Of a stretch of DNA of 64,000 nt, positions 35,347-44,846 are shown piece by piece. Where the stretch lies: assembly GCA_963668655.2 (NCBI GenBank), contig CAXXPQ010000003.1:248001-312000 (forward strand). Direction: 5' to 3'. A program made the translations under genes and the position numbers. The stretch comes from G963668655 sp963668655 (lineage in GTDB: Bacteria > Myxococcota_A > SURF-8). Positions within the stretch are counted from its first letter, which is position 1, and each line of letters starts with the position of its first letter. The notes under the pieces were generated by a model. The model saw only the letters and a list, made by a program, of their open reading frames with translations. It made no database searches and was not told the DNA's origin.

Positions 35347-36429
35347 ATGGCGGACGAATGGAAGAAACTGCTCCGCTGGTACGAAAGGGAAAAGCGGGAT
35401 CTCCCTTGGCGGGCTTCTCATGATCCCTATGCGATTCTCGTCAGCGAGTTCATGCTGCAACAGACGCGAGTGGATACGGTGATTCCCTATTACCTGCGCT
35501 TTCTGGAACGTTTTCCGGACGTTTTCTCCCTGGCTTCGGCCGACACCGAAAGCGTGCTGAAAACCTGGGAGGGACTGGGCTATTACCGTCGGGCCCGCCA
35601 TCTTCACAAAGCGGCAAGGATCGTCGCCGAGAAACATGAAGGCCGCATACCCGGTAGTTATGAGGATCTGCTCGCCCTGCCCGGCTTCGGTCCTTACACG
35701 GCGGCGGCGGTGGCCGGCATCGCCCATGGAGAAGCCGTGCCCGTGGTGGATGGAAACGTTTTACGGGTAGCCTCGCGTTTCTGGGCGCTGGAAGACGACA
35801 TTTCCGCCGAGAAAACGAAGAGGGCCGTGAAATCGCGCTTTGAGCCCATCATCCGGAATCACGATCCCGGCACGTTCAACCAGGCGATCATGGAACTGGG
35901 GGCGCTGATCTGTACGCCGAAGGTGCCCCGATGCAACACCTGTCCACTCCGCGATTCCTGTCGGGCGCGCAGGGAAAAGCGCGTGGATAAACTGCCCGTG
36001 AAGGCCCCGGCCAAAATATTGCCCCATTACGCCATCGCCGTGGGCGTGATCTTTCGCAAAGGGCGGGTTCTCATCGGCAAACGTCCGGCAAACGCCATGC
36101 TGGGCGGTTTATGGGAGTTTCCCGGGGGTAAACAGAAAAAAGGCGAGTCCCTGGAAGAAACCGTCCGCCGAGAGGTGCAGGAGGAAACCGGCCTTTCCGT
36201 AACCGTTCATGAACGGCTGTTGACGGTCAAGCACGCCTACAGCCATTTCCGGATCACGATGACCGTCTTTCGCTGCACGCCCCTTCCGGGCCGGGCGCGA
36301 GCGCATGTCCACGAGGCGCTTTTCTGGAGTCTTCCCCGGGACTTGAAAAATCGCCCCTTCCCCACCGCCAACCGCAGAATTCTGGAGTATCTTGAAAAGC
36401 GGGATCTCCCGAAAAGTCGAAGACCGTGA
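35347..36429 (+). CDS. mutY: A/G-specific adenine glycosylase MutY
   Basis: Base-excision repair enzyme removing adenine opposite 8-oxoguanine. 360 residues with the complete architecture: catalytic Glu in SEFMLQQTRV, helix-hairpin-helix LPGFGPYTAAAVAG, catalytic Asp in VPVVDGNVLRV, [4Fe-4S] cysteines in the C-x6-C-x2-C-x5-C pattern (CTPKVPRCNTCPLRDSC), and a C-terminal NUDIX-like domain for 8-oxoG recognition with GGLWEFPGGKQKKGE and REVQEETGL. Second gene after tesB. Confidence 0.97.
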   Translation: MADEWKKLLRWYEREKRDLPWRASHDPYAILVSEFMLQQTRVDTVIPYYLRFLERFPDVFSLASADTESVLKTWEGLGYYRRARHLHKAARIVAEKHEGRIPGSYEDLLALPGFGPYTAAAVAGIAHGEAVPVVDGNVLRVASRFWALEDDISAEKTKRAVKSRFEPIIRNHDPGTFNQAIMELGALICTPKVPRCNTCPLRDSCRARREKRVDKLPVKAPAKILPHYAIAVGVIFRKGRVLIGKRPANAMLGGLWEFPGGKQKKGESLEETVRREVQEETGLSVTVHERLLTVKHAYSHFRITMTVFRCTPLPGRARAHVHEALFWSLPRDLKNRPFPTANRRILEYLEKRDLPKSRRP

Positions 36430-36543
36430 AAAAGCGTTCGCTGCCGACAAGCGTCGCTTGACTTTCCCACGCGTTTCCACCTATTGTTTCCCCGTGAATT
36501 GGTTATCCTTATCCCTTCATTCATCCGGATAAAGGTGAGTACG

Positions 36544-37653
36544 ATGGCTTTGGGACGGATTGGGTTGTTGCTGATATCTCTCATCGTCCTTTCCGCCTGC
36601 CAGGGCGGCAAGGGAGAGACGAAAGCGGATGGAGATACGAGTCCTTCCGGCGAAAAAAAGACGGAGGAGGAAAAAGCCATCCCCGTCCGCATCAAAAAAA
36701 TGGCCATGGAAACCGTGATCCGACGTATCGAGACGAGCGGTTCCTTCGAGGCGGACCGCGACGTGACGCTGCTTTCGGAAACCTCCGGCCGGGTGGTGTC
36801 GGATCGGATGGAACTCGGGAAAGCCGTGGCCGAAAACGAGATCCTGGTTCAAGTGGATCCGGAGCCCTATCGTATCGCGCTGGAAACCGCCCAGGCCGGG
36901 CGGGACCAGTCCAAAGCCGCCGAGGAGTCCGCTCGCCTGGTTCACGAACGAAACGAGAAATTGTACAAAACCAAGGACATATCGGAAGCGCAGTTCGACC
37001 AGACCCGGCTGGCCCTGGCCCAGACGAACGCCGCGCTACGCGTGGCCGAAGCCGCCGTGGACAGCGCCAAAAGGGCTCTGCGCCTCTCTTCCGTGAAAGC
37101 GCCCTTCAAAGGAGAAATCGCCGCCCGGCTGGTCAAACTGGGCGACATGCTCGCCCCGGGAACTCCCGTGGCCCAGGTCGTGGACCGGGATTCGTTGAAA
37201 ATCGTCGCGGGCGTTGGAGAAGACGATATCGGACTGGTGGAACCCGGGCTTTCGGCCAAGGTCACCATTCCCACGCTGCAAAAGGATCCCCTGCCGGCCA
37301 AGGTGGTTCGCGTGGGCATAAAGGCGCTAAAGCCCAGCATGACTTACCCCATCGAGCTGCGTTTGACGGAGGCCCATCCCCGGGTTCGCGCCGGGATGGT
37401 GGCGCGTATCAGCATCGAGTTCGGAGAGGCTACGCAAGCTCTTGTCCTTCCGATGGAAGTGCTGACGGAACGCTTCGACCGCTACTATCTTTACGTCGTT
37501 GACGGCGAGCGGGTGACCGAACGGCGGGTGGAACTGGAACGCGCGGTGGGACGGGACGTCGTGTTGAAAAGCGGTGTGGAGCCGGGCGAATCCATCGTCG
37601 TTACGGGTCAGGCGAACCTGAAGGACCAGAGCCGCATCCAGGTGGTGGAGTAA
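36544..37653 (+). CDS. RND efflux periplasmic adaptor lipoprotein (membrane fusion protein)
   Basis: 369-residue adaptor that links an inner-membrane RND pump to an outer-membrane channel. The lipobox LSAC places the lipidated cysteine at residue 19. Then come the barrel-sandwich/coiled-coil hairpin (LVQVDPEPYRIALETAQAG, SEAQFDQTRLALAQTNAALR, VKAPFKGEIAARLVKLGD) and beta-barrel regions typical of the HlyD/AcrA family. The start at 36544 (AGGTGAG upstream) replaces an extended frame. The pump gene starts three bases after its stop. No outer-membrane factor gene is present in the window. Confidence 0.94.
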   Translation: MALGRIGLLLISLIVLSACQGGKGETKADGDTSPSGEKKTEEEKAIPVRIKKMAMETVIRRIETSGSFEADRDVTLLSETSGRVVSDRMELGKAVAENEILVQVDPEPYRIALETAQAGRDQSKAAEESARLVHERNEKLYKTKDISEAQFDQTRLALAQTNAALRVAEAAVDSAKRALRLSSVKAPFKGEIAARLVKLGDMLAPGTPVAQVVDRDSLKIVAGVGEDDIGLVEPGLSAKVTIPTLQKDPLPAKVVRVGIKALKPSMTYPIELRLTEAHPRVRAGMVARISIEFGEATQALVLPMEVLTERFDRYYLYVVDGERVTERRVELERAVGRDVVLKSGVEPGESIVVTGQANLKDQSRIQVVE

Positions 37654-37656
37654 GCC

Positions 37657-40600
37657 ATGTCCATTCCACGCTTTTTCTCCCGCCAGACCGTTCTGGTCAA
37701 CATGGTCATGGTGGCGATCCTCGTAGCAGGGGTTTTCGCGCTGAAGCACATGCCCCTGGAGAGCTATCCGTCCATCGACCTGGACGTGGCCTTCATCCTG
37801 ATCCCCTATCCCGGCGCGGCCCCCGACGAAGTGGAAAAACTGATCACGCTGCCCATCGAGGATCAGATCAAGAGCCTGCCGGATGTCGATTTCATCAACG
37901 CCCGCAGTGAGGAAGGCCGGGCGACGTTCTTCATCAAATACCTCCCGGACCTGGAGGACTTCGACCAGGCCATCACCGATCTGAAATCGGAAATCGACAA
38001 GGTGGAAGCGGAGTTGCCCCAGGAGGCCCAGGACGGCCTTATGGTCATAAAAATTTCCACGGACGAGGTCTGGCCCATCATCGGCATCAGCCTGGGAGGC
38101 GATTACACCATCAACGGCCTGAACGAACTGGCCGAAGCCATGAAAGAGGAATTCCTGAACGTCCCGGACGTAAGCTCCGTTGATATTTACGGAATTTTGA
38201 ACCGTGAAATCTGGGTGGAGGCCGACCGCGTGAGAATGGACGCGGCCGGATTGTCCATTCTGGAACTCAACAATATCGTAAAGGCGTCCAACATCAACCT
38301 CCCGTCGGGGCGGGTGGAGATGGGTCGGGAGGAATTCCTGGTCCGCTCCATGGGAGAAATCAACGATCCGAAGGAGATCGGGAAGATCGTCGTGCGCGGA
38401 TCGCTGGACGGAAAAGCCATCCGGATTTCGGATATCGCGGAGGTGAAGGACACCTTCCAGAAGGACGAGGTGCCCAGCCGCCTGAACGGAAAGCCGTCCG
38501 TCTACGTGCGGGCCTTCATGAAACGCAACGGCTCCATCGTGCGTTGCGTGGACGACATCCGGGCCATCGTGAAACGCTTTCAGAAAGACATGCCGGACGT
38601 GGAGATCACCGTAAACCACGACATGTCGGAAGACGTGCGGGACAGCCTGGACGTGCTGTCCACCAACGCACTTTCCGGTCTGGTGCTCGTGGCGCTTCTC
38701 ATGACCGTGGCCATCGGCGCACGCAGCGCCATGCTGGCCATCATCGGCATCCCCTTCGCCTTCCTCTCCGCCTTCATTTTCCTGGCCTTCACGGGCGGAA
38801 GCATCAACACGCTTTCGTTGTTCGCATTCATCCTGGTGCTCGGCATGATCGTGGACGACGCCATCATCATCATCGAAAACGTCTATCGCCACATGGAGGA
38901 AGGCACACCGCCGCTTCAGGCCGCCATCAAGGGGACGGAACAGGTCATGTGGCCGGTGATCGCGGCCATTTTGACCACCGTGGCCGCCTTCATGCCGCTG
39001 CTGATGATGGAAGGCACCATGGGAAAATTCCTGGCCGTGCTGCCCATCGTGGTCACCCTGGCGCTCGTCGGTTCGCTGGTTCAGTCACTTGTCGTGCTTC
39101 CTTCCCATCTGGCGGATTTCGGCCGATTGCCCAAAAACAAGGAAAGCCGCTTTGGCGAACGCGCTTTCCAATCCATCCAGAATCTCTACACCAAACAGCT
39201 CAACTTCTTCCTGAATCACCGCTACAAGGTCTCCATCGGGATCGTGATTCTCACCATCGTGTCCATCGCGGTGGCGGTAAACGTCCTGCGGGTGGAAATG
39301 TTCCCGGTGGAACAGAGCAACTCGGAAAGCATGATCGTCAAGCTTCCCATCGGGACGAAACTGGAGGAAACGGATCGCATCGTGGCCGAGATCGAACGGC
39401 GGATCCGGGAAATCCCGAAAAAGGATATCGACGAGATTTCCTCGCTTTCCGGGCTTTACGTGGAGGATGAACGCTGGACCCGGACCACGGACGCCGGCAT
39501 GATTACCGTGGAGTTCTCGGAAGATGACGACCGCCGTACCAACGACGAAATCAAGGAGGACATCCGCGAACGCATCGCGGGTATTCCCGAGATCCGCACC
39601 GCGTATTTCACCGAGCGCTCGGACGGGCCGCCTACGGGAAAGCCGGTGGAACTGCGTATCCGGGGCAACGATCTGGACCGCATGAATTACCTGGCCGAAA
39701 TGGTCATGGACGATCTGCGCAACCTGAAGGGCGTCTCCGACGTGGACACGAGCTATACGCCCGGAAAAAAGGAACTGCGCTTCATCCCCGACCGGGTGAA
39801 GATGTCGGCCTACGGCCTGGACATGACCACGCTTTCCACGACCATGCGCACCGCCATCGAAGGCTTCGAGGCCACCAAGTTCCGGGACGAGGACGGCAAG
39901 GAAGTCAAGGTTCTGGTCATGTACCGGGAGGAGGACCGCAACGAGGTGGAGGATCTGAAGAATCTGATCGTAAGCACGCCCCTGGGCATCCAGGTGCCGC
40001 TTTCGGAACTGGGCGAATTCTCCATCCAGCGTGGCGCGGCCACGATCCGACGCCGGGACGGAAAGCGTTCCATCAAGGTGACCGCCAACGTCAACAATAC
40101 GGACATCAACTCGGACGAGGCCAACCGCTTCATCAAAGAGAAATACGCTGATTTTTCCACGCGCTATCCCGGATACAGCCTGGAATTCGGCGGGCGAGCG
40201 GAACGACAGGCGGAGTCCTTCAACTCTCTGATCCGGGCCTTTATCGTGGCGCTCATCGTGATTTATCTGATCCTGGGCACCCAGTTCCAGTCCTTCACCC
40301 AGCCCATGGTGGTGATGTTCACCGTGCCGTTTTCCATTTTCGGCGTCTGCGTGGGCCTGATCGTCCAGAATCTGACGTTCTCCCTTTTGGCCGGAATTTC
40401 CGTGGTGGCTCTATCCGGCGTGGTGGTGAACGATTCGCTCGTCCTGGTGGATTTCGTCAACAAGGCCCGGGCCGCCGGAATCGGCCGCCGGGAAGCCCTT
40501 CTCATCTCCGGTACGCGCCGCATGCGCCCCATTCTGCTGACCACCGTCACCACGGTGGCGGGACTGCTTCCCATGGCCATGGGAATCGGAGGAAAAAGCC

Positions 40601-40815
40601 TGACCTGGCAGCCCCTGGCCATCTGTTTCTGCTGGGGATTGACCTTCGCCACCTTCCTGACGCTGTTCGTCATTCCCAGCGCCTATTCCATCCTGGACGA
40701 CTGGGTGAACTTCATTCGCCGCAAGGTCGGCCTGAAATCCACGGACGAAGCGCTTCTGGAACGTGCGGCGGAACTTCGCGACGAAACCATCACGGCGGAC
40801 CTGAAGGAGGTCTGA
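37657..40815 (+). CDS. RND-family efflux transporter permease
   Basis: 1052-residue proton-driven efflux pump with the usual twelve transmembrane helices and two large periplasmic loops. TM1 starts in VNMVMVAILVAGVFALKHM. The paired aspartates of TM4 are in GMIVDDAIIIIENVYRHMEEG. The TM10 segment reads VVVNDSLVLVDFVNKARAAG, without the AcrB Lys940 equivalent, as in other non-HAE1 RND branches. The substrate cannot be inferred. Translationally close to the adaptor gene; the transcription unit ends at the hairpin at 40939. Confidence 0.95.
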   Translation: MSIPRFFSRQTVLVNMVMVAILVAGVFALKHMPLESYPSIDLDVAFILIPYPGAAPDEVEKLITLPIEDQIKSLPDVDFINARSEEGRATFFIKYLPDLEDFDQAITDLKSEIDKVEAELPQEAQDGLMVIKISTDEVWPIIGISLGGDYTINGLNELAEAMKEEFLNVPDVSSVDIYGILNREIWVEADRVRMDAAGLSILELNNIVKASNINLPSGRVEMGREEFLVRSMGEINDPKEIGKIVVRGSLDGKAIRISDIAEVKDTFQKDEVPSRLNGKPSVYVRAFMKRNGSIVRCVDDIRAIVKRFQKDMPDVEITVNHDMSEDVRDSLDVLSTNALSGLVLVALLMTVAIGARSAMLAIIGIPFAFLSAFIFLAFTGGSINTLSLFAFILVLGMIVDDAIIIIENVYRHMEEGTPPLQAAIKGTEQVMWPVIAAILTTVAAFMPLLMMEGTMGKFLAVLPIVVTLALVGSLVQSLVVLPSHLADFGRLPKNKESRFGERAFQSIQNLYTKQLNFFLNHRYKVSIGIVILTIVSIAVAVNVLRVEMFPVEQSNSESMIVKLPIGTKLEETDRIVAEIERRIREIPKKDIDEISSLSGLYVEDERWTRTTDAGMITVEFSEDDDRRTNDEIKEDIRERIAGIPEIRTAYFTERSDGPPTGKPVELRIRGNDLDRMNYLAEMVMDDLRNLKGVSDVDTSYTPGKKELRFIPDRVKMSAYGLDMTTLSTTMRTAIEGFEATKFRDEDGKEVKVLVMYREEDRNEVEDLKNLIVSTPLGIQVPLSELGEFSIQRGAATIRRRDGKRSIKVTANVNNTDINSDEANRFIKEKYADFSTRYPGYSLEFGGRAERQAESFNSLIRAFIVALIVIYLILGTQFQSFTQPMVVMFTVPFSIFGVCVGLIVQNLTFSLLAGISVVALSGVVVNDSLVLVDFVNKARAAGIGRREALLISGTRRMRPILLTTVTTVAGLLPMAMGIGGKSLTWQPLAICFCWGLTFATFLTLFVIPSAYSILDDWVNFIRRKVGLKSTDEALLERAAELRDETITADLKEV

Positions 40816-40938
40816 GGAAGCGAAAGGTTTTCCACTCTTCCCGAGAAACAAGGCCCACCATCGGGAATGGGAACGAGAAGGCCCCTTTTCATTTCATAAT
40901 GCGGAACGTTTTCCCGGAAACGAGCATCGGATCATAGA

Positions 40939-40973
40939 AAAAGCGAGGGAGGAACGAATCCTCCCTCGCTTTT
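40939..40973. terminator. Bidirectional intrinsic terminator
   Basis: A perfect 15-bp stem (40939-40953 with 40959-40973, core GCGAGGGAGGA / TCCTCCCTCGC) around a 5-base loop, flanked by A- and T-runs. It serves the convergent RND pump and thiolase genes. Confidence 0.92.
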
Positions 40974-40995
40974 CGTTTTACGATCTCGAAGGCGC

Positions 40996-42186
40996 TCAGT
41001 CCATCATTTCGATCAGGACCGCCTTGCCCATGCCTCCGCCCACACACAGCGAGGCGATGCCGCGCTTCTTGCCCGTGCGTTTCAGGTGATGCATCAGCGT
41101 AATCATGATGCGCGCGCCCGTGGCTCCCACCGGATGGCCCAGGGAGATGCCCGATCCGCCGATGTTGGTCTTCTCCCGGTCCAGTTCCAGAAGCTTCTCG
41201 CAGGCCAAGTACTGGGCGGCGAAGGCCTCGTTCACTTCCAGCAGATCCACGTCCGCCAGGCTGACGCCCGTCTTCTTCAGCAGTTTCTTGATGGCCGGAA
41301 CGGGACCGTAGCCCATCAGTTCGGGTTCCACCGCCGCCACGGCGTTCCCGACGATCCGTGCGATGGGCTTCAATCCCAGTTCCTTGGCCTTGTCGGCCGA
41401 GGCCAGCACCATGGCGGCCGCCGCATCGTTCAAGCCGGAGGAATTGCCCGCCGTAACGGTGCCGTCTTTCTTGAAGGCCGGGCGCAGTTTGGCCAGGGCC
41501 TCCAGGGTGGCGCCCCGCCGGGGATGCTCGTCGGTATCGAAGATCTTCGGATCGCCCTTGCGCTGGGGCACTTCCACCGGAACGATTTCCTCTTTGTACC
41601 AACCCGAGTCGATGGCGTGAACCGCGCGATTGATGGACAGAAGCGCCAGTTCGTCCTGTTCTTCACGGCTGATGTTGTATTTCTCCGCCAGGTTTTCCGC
41701 CGTGATGCCCATCAGGGTGCCCTTCAGAGGATCGGTGAGCCCCTCGAACAAGGCGTCGGTGGCCTTCACGTCGAATTGGCGCGATCCCCAGCGCATGTCC
41801 TTCAGGACGTACGGGACGTTGGACATGGACTCGCAGCCGCCGGTGACGACCAATTCGTCTTCTTCCAACCAGATCTTCTGCGCGCCGAACACCGTGGCCT
41901 GCATGCCGGAGGCGCACTGGCGCTGAATGGTGGCCGCGGGCGTGGTGAAGGGAATGCCGGATTCCAGACCGATGCAGCGCGCCACGTTGATTTCGTCCGT
42001 GCGCATCATGCAGTTGCCGATCAGCACGTCGTCGATCTGTCCGTACTGATCCTCCGTCAGACCGGAGCGCTTCAGCGCCTCCTTGACGGCCACGACGCCG
42101 AGTTTGTAGGAAAGCAGAGATTTCAGGCTGCCGCCGAAACTGCCGATGGCCGTTCGGGCCATTCCGAGGATGACTACGTCACGCAT
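40996..42186 (-). CDS. Acetyl-CoA acetyltransferase (thiolase)
   Basis: Condenses two acetyl-CoA or cleaves acetoacetyl-CoA; 396 residues, typical of the biosynthetic thiolase family. The acylated cysteine is in IQRQCASGMQA (about residue 88). The C-terminal motifs GHPVGATGARIMITL and SLCVGGGMGKAVLIEM contain the catalytic His and Cys. The ATG at 42186 follows AGGAGA and is chosen over a frame extended antisense into glpK. Its start lies 65 bases downstream of the glpK stop, so it could be read from the glpK promoter. Exact physiological direction (PHB/ketone, fatty acid) cannot be set from this window. Confidence 0.95.
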   Translation of the reverse strand: MRDVVILGMARTAIGSFGGSLKSLLSYKLGVVAVKEALKRSGLTEDQYGQIDDVLIGNCMMRTDEINVARCIGLESGIPFTTPAATIQRQCASGMQATVFGAQKIWLEEDELVVTGGCESMSNVPYVLKDMRWGSRQFDVKATDALFEGLTDPLKGTLMGITAENLAEKYNISREEQDELALLSINRAVHAIDSGWYKEEIVPVEVPQRKGDPKIFDTDEHPRRGATLEALAKLRPAFKKDGTVTAGNSSGLNDAAAAMVLASADKAKELGLKPIARIVGNAVAAVEPELMGYGPVPAIKKLLKKTGVSLADVDLLEVNEAFAAQYLACEKLLELDREKTNIGGSGISLGHPVGATGARIMITLMHHLKRTGKKRGIASLCVGGGMGKAVLIEMMD

Positions 42187-42251
42187 GATGTTCTCCTTTT
42201 CTTGTCGCTGGTTTGGTTCTCTATCAACTACGAATGAATGATCGTTTATTT

Positions 42252-43730
42252 TCAGGCTTTCCGTACGGCCTCGTTCCAGCAGGCCAGGATCGTCTCGCGC
42301 TCCGAATCGTCCATGGCGGGCTCGAAACGGCGATCCTCCTTCCAGGCGGCGCGTATGTCGTCCAAGCCGTCCCAGACGCCCACGGCCAGACCGGCCAGGA
42401 ACGCCGCGCCCAACGCCGTGGTCTCCAGCATTTTCGGCCGCGCGATCCCGCAGTCCAGCACGTCGCTCTGGATCTGCATCAGCAGGTTGTTGGCCGCCGC
42501 GCCGCCATCCACCTTCAGCCGTTTCAGGTTTACGCCGGAGTCCGCTTCCATGGCCTTCAGGATCTCGTAATTCTGCAAGGCGATGCCGTCCAGCGTCGCT
42601 CGGGCCAGGTGCGCGCTCGTTGTCCCGCGCGTCATGCCCGTAATGACGGCGCGGGCCTCGCTCTTCCAGTGGGGAGCCCCCAGGCCGGTGAAGGCCGGAA
42701 CCAGAATCACGCCGTCCGCCGATTCCACGCTCGCGGCGAGGGCCTCCACCTCGGGCGCGCTGCCGATGATCTTCAAGGAATCCCTGAGCCACTGCACCGC
42801 CGCTCCGGCGATGAAGGCGCTGCCTTCCAGGGCGTATGTGGTTTCATCTCCGAGTTTCCAGGCCACCGTGGTCAGCATGCGGTTTTTCGAGGGAACCGCT
42901 TTTGCGCCCGTGTTCATGAGGAGAAATGCCCCGGTGCCGTAGGTGCACTTGGCGTCGCCGGGCTCGAAACAGGCCTGTCCGAAGAGCGCCGCCTGCTGGT
43001 CGCCCGCCATGCCCGCGATGGGAATGCCGTCCGGCAGGCAGGACAGGCCCTTCGTTTTTCCATAGACTTCCGAGCATCCCGCCACTTTCGGCAGAAGCGC
43101 CATGGGAACGCCCAGACGCTCGGCCAGCAGGGCATCCCACTTCATGTCCCGGATATTGAACAGCAGCGTGCGACTGGCGTTCGAGGCATCCGTGACATGC
43201 ACCTCGCCGCCGGTGAGGCGATCCACCAGAAAACAGTCTATGGTTCCGGCCTTCAGTTCGCCGGACTCGGCCCGCTCCCGCGCGCCGTCCACATGATCCA
43301 GGATCCAGCGGATTTTCGTGCCGGAAAAATACGGATCCAGCAGAAGCCCGGTGCGTTCGGTGAAGGTCGCTTCCAGGCCCTCTTCCTTCAGCAACTTGCA
43401 GAAATCCGCCGTGCGGCGACACTGCCAGACGATGGCGTTGTGGATCGGACTCCCCGACGCCCGTTCCCAGATCACCACGGTTTCCCGCTGGTTGGTGATT
43501 CCGATTCCGGCGATGTCCGTGGCGTCGATCCCGGCGTTCGTCAGCGCGGTCCCGATGGCATATTCCACGGTGGCCCAGATTTCCTCCGGGTCGTGCTCCA
43601 CCCAGCCGGGCTGCGGGTAAATCTGGCCGAACTCCTTTTGCCCCACGCCAAGCACGTTCAACTCCCGATCCAGGAGAATGGCCCGCGAACTGGTGGTTCC
43701 CTGATCGATCGCGAGAATGCAAGCACCCAT
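42252..43730 (-). CDS. glpK: Glycerol kinase
   Basis: Phosphorylates glycerol to sn-glycerol-3-phosphate in the cytoplasm. 492 residues, full length. FGGY-kinase signatures are ILAIDQGTTSSRAILLD (N-terminal phosphate loop), GWVEHDPEEIW, GITNQRETVVIWER, DGAREPAESG-like substrate region, and VDGGAAANNLLMQIQSD in the second half. The ATG at 43730 has GGGAGAAG upstream. No glpF or glpD neighbour is present. Divergent from the DUF3467 gene across about 145 bases. Confidence 0.97.
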   Translation of the reverse strand: MGACILAIDQGTTSSRAILLDRELNVLGVGQKEFGQIYPQPGWVEHDPEEIWATVEYAIGTALTNAGIDATDIAGIGITNQRETVVIWERASGSPIHNAIVWQCRRTADFCKLLKEEGLEATFTERTGLLLDPYFSGTKIRWILDHVDGARERAESGELKAGTIDCFLVDRLTGGEVHVTDASNASRTLLFNIRDMKWDALLAERLGVPMALLPKVAGCSEVYGKTKGLSCLPDGIPIAGMAGDQQAALFGQACFEPGDAKCTYGTGAFLLMNTGAKAVPSKNRMLTTVAWKLGDETTYALEGSAFIAGAAVQWLRDSLKIIGSAPEVEALAASVESADGVILVPAFTGLGAPHWKSEARAVITGMTRGTTSAHLARATLDGIALQNYEILKAMEADSGVNLKRLKVDGGAAANNLLMQIQSDVLDCGIARPKMLETTALGAAFLAGLAVGVWDGLDDIRAAWKEDRRFEPAMDDSERETILACWNEAVRKA

Positions 43731-43818
43731 CGTCTTCTCCCATCGTTGTGAAACGACCTCGTGTCATCGTTTGAATGGCCCCGAAAGGCGACCTTTCCGT
43801 GTGTAGCCGATTATTGGC

Positions 43819-43846
43819 TTGAAATCAAGTCGGAATTGCTTATGAT
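43819..43846 (+). promoter_or_regulatory. Sigma-70-type promoter for the DUF3467 gene
   Basis: A -35 box TTGAAA (43819-43824) and a -10 box TATGAT (43841-43846) with a 16-base spacer sit 30 bases before the ATG, followed by a strong AAAAAGGAGG site. Confidence 0.6.
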
Positions 43847-43875
43847 AAGCGTTCCATCCAAAAAGGAGGTAATGC

Positions 43876-44193
43876 ATGTCCGAAGAAACGAAACCGAAGG
43901 AATTGAAGCTGGAAGTTCGCGCCGACGACGACGTGGCCAACGGCGTGTACGCCAATTTCATCATCGCCAATCATTCTCCCACCGAATTCACGCTGGATTT
44001 CGTGTTCCTTCCCCCGCAAACCAACAAGGCCAAGGTTCTGAGCCGGGTGATCCTCAATCCCGTCCACGCGAAGCGCCTGCAAATGCTGCTGGACCGCCAA
44101 CTTCAGGCGTACGAGCAGCGTTTCGGCGAAATTCCCCTGCATCAGCTTCGCGGAACCAAGGGAATCGGCGACCCGGAAGGCTTCGTCAATTGA
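43876..44193 (+). CDS. DUF3467 family protein
   Basis: 105 residues with the complete DUF3467 pattern: ANFIIANHSPTEFTLDFVF in the first half and SRVILNPVHAKRLQML then YEQRFGEIP in the second. The family is small, cytoplasmic and widespread; its function is not established. RBS AAGGAGG. It is followed after 160 bases by a ferritin-like gene. Confidence 0.92.
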   Translation: MSEETKPKELKLEVRADDDVANGVYANFIIANHSPTEFTLDFVFLPPQTNKAKVLSRVILNPVHAKRLQMLLDRQLQAYEQRFGEIPLHQLRGTKGIGDPEGFVN

Positions 44194-44353
44194 GAAGCAT
44201 GGAATAAGCCGGCCCTCGGGACCGTCTTTTCCATGGAATCGACGAAACCGCCGGAACCGCTCGCCACGCCAATCCGGCGAACGCCCGACGGATCGGTGAA
44301 CGGACCGGAAAAAATTCCCGACAAGGAAAAATGAACAGGAAGGAGAGAAGACC

Positions 44354-44809
44354 ATGGATCATATGGAACTGGATCTGCTGATAAAGCGCGCCATCGACGG
44401 CGAATCCGAAGCCTACAAATTTTATAAGGAAGCCGCCGAAAAGGCCGTGGGGCCAGCCGTAAAACAGATTTTCCTGGATCTGGCAAAGGAGGAAAAGGGG
44501 CACGAGGAAAGCCTGTGGAAGCTGAAGGGCGACGCCACCCAGCTTTTCAAGGTCGATCCGGGCAAGGATTACAAGGTTTCCGAATCCACCGATCTTCCGG
44601 AACTTTCCTTCGAGCTCAGCCCCGCCGAGGCCATTCAGCTTGCCATGAAGAAAGAACAGCAGGCCATGGAGATGTACCAGACCCTGGCGGACATGGCCAC
44701 GGAAGGCGACGTGAAAAGCCTTCTGACCAACCTGGCCAACATGGAGCGCAGCCACAAGATCCGGCTGGAGGAAATCTTCGTTCAGGTGGGATATCCGGAA
44801 GTCTGGTAG
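44354..44809 (+). CDS. Ferritin-like / rubrerythrin-family diiron protein
   Basis: 151-residue four-helix bundle protein. Helix A has ELDLLIKRAIDGESEAYKFY and helix B DLAKEEKGHEESLWKLKG, giving the first ExxH-type metal site. Helices C and D have AIQLAMKKEQQAMEMYQTLAD and LTNLANMERSHKIRLEEIF, giving the second ExxH site (ERSH). No rubredoxin domain follows, so this is the erythrin-only form, often tied to peroxide or oxygen detoxification in anaerobes. Lies 37 bases before fdhD on the same strand. Confidence 0.88.
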   Translation: MDHMELDLLIKRAIDGESEAYKFYKEAAEKAVGPAVKQIFLDLAKEEKGHEESLWKLKGDATQLFKVDPGKDYKVSESTDLPELSFELSPAEAIQLAMKKEQQAMEMYQTLADMATEGDVKSLLTNLANMERSHKIRLEEIFVQVGYPEVW

Positions 44810-44846
44810 ACGATCCGGTCCTTACCGGCCATGGAAGACGACGGCC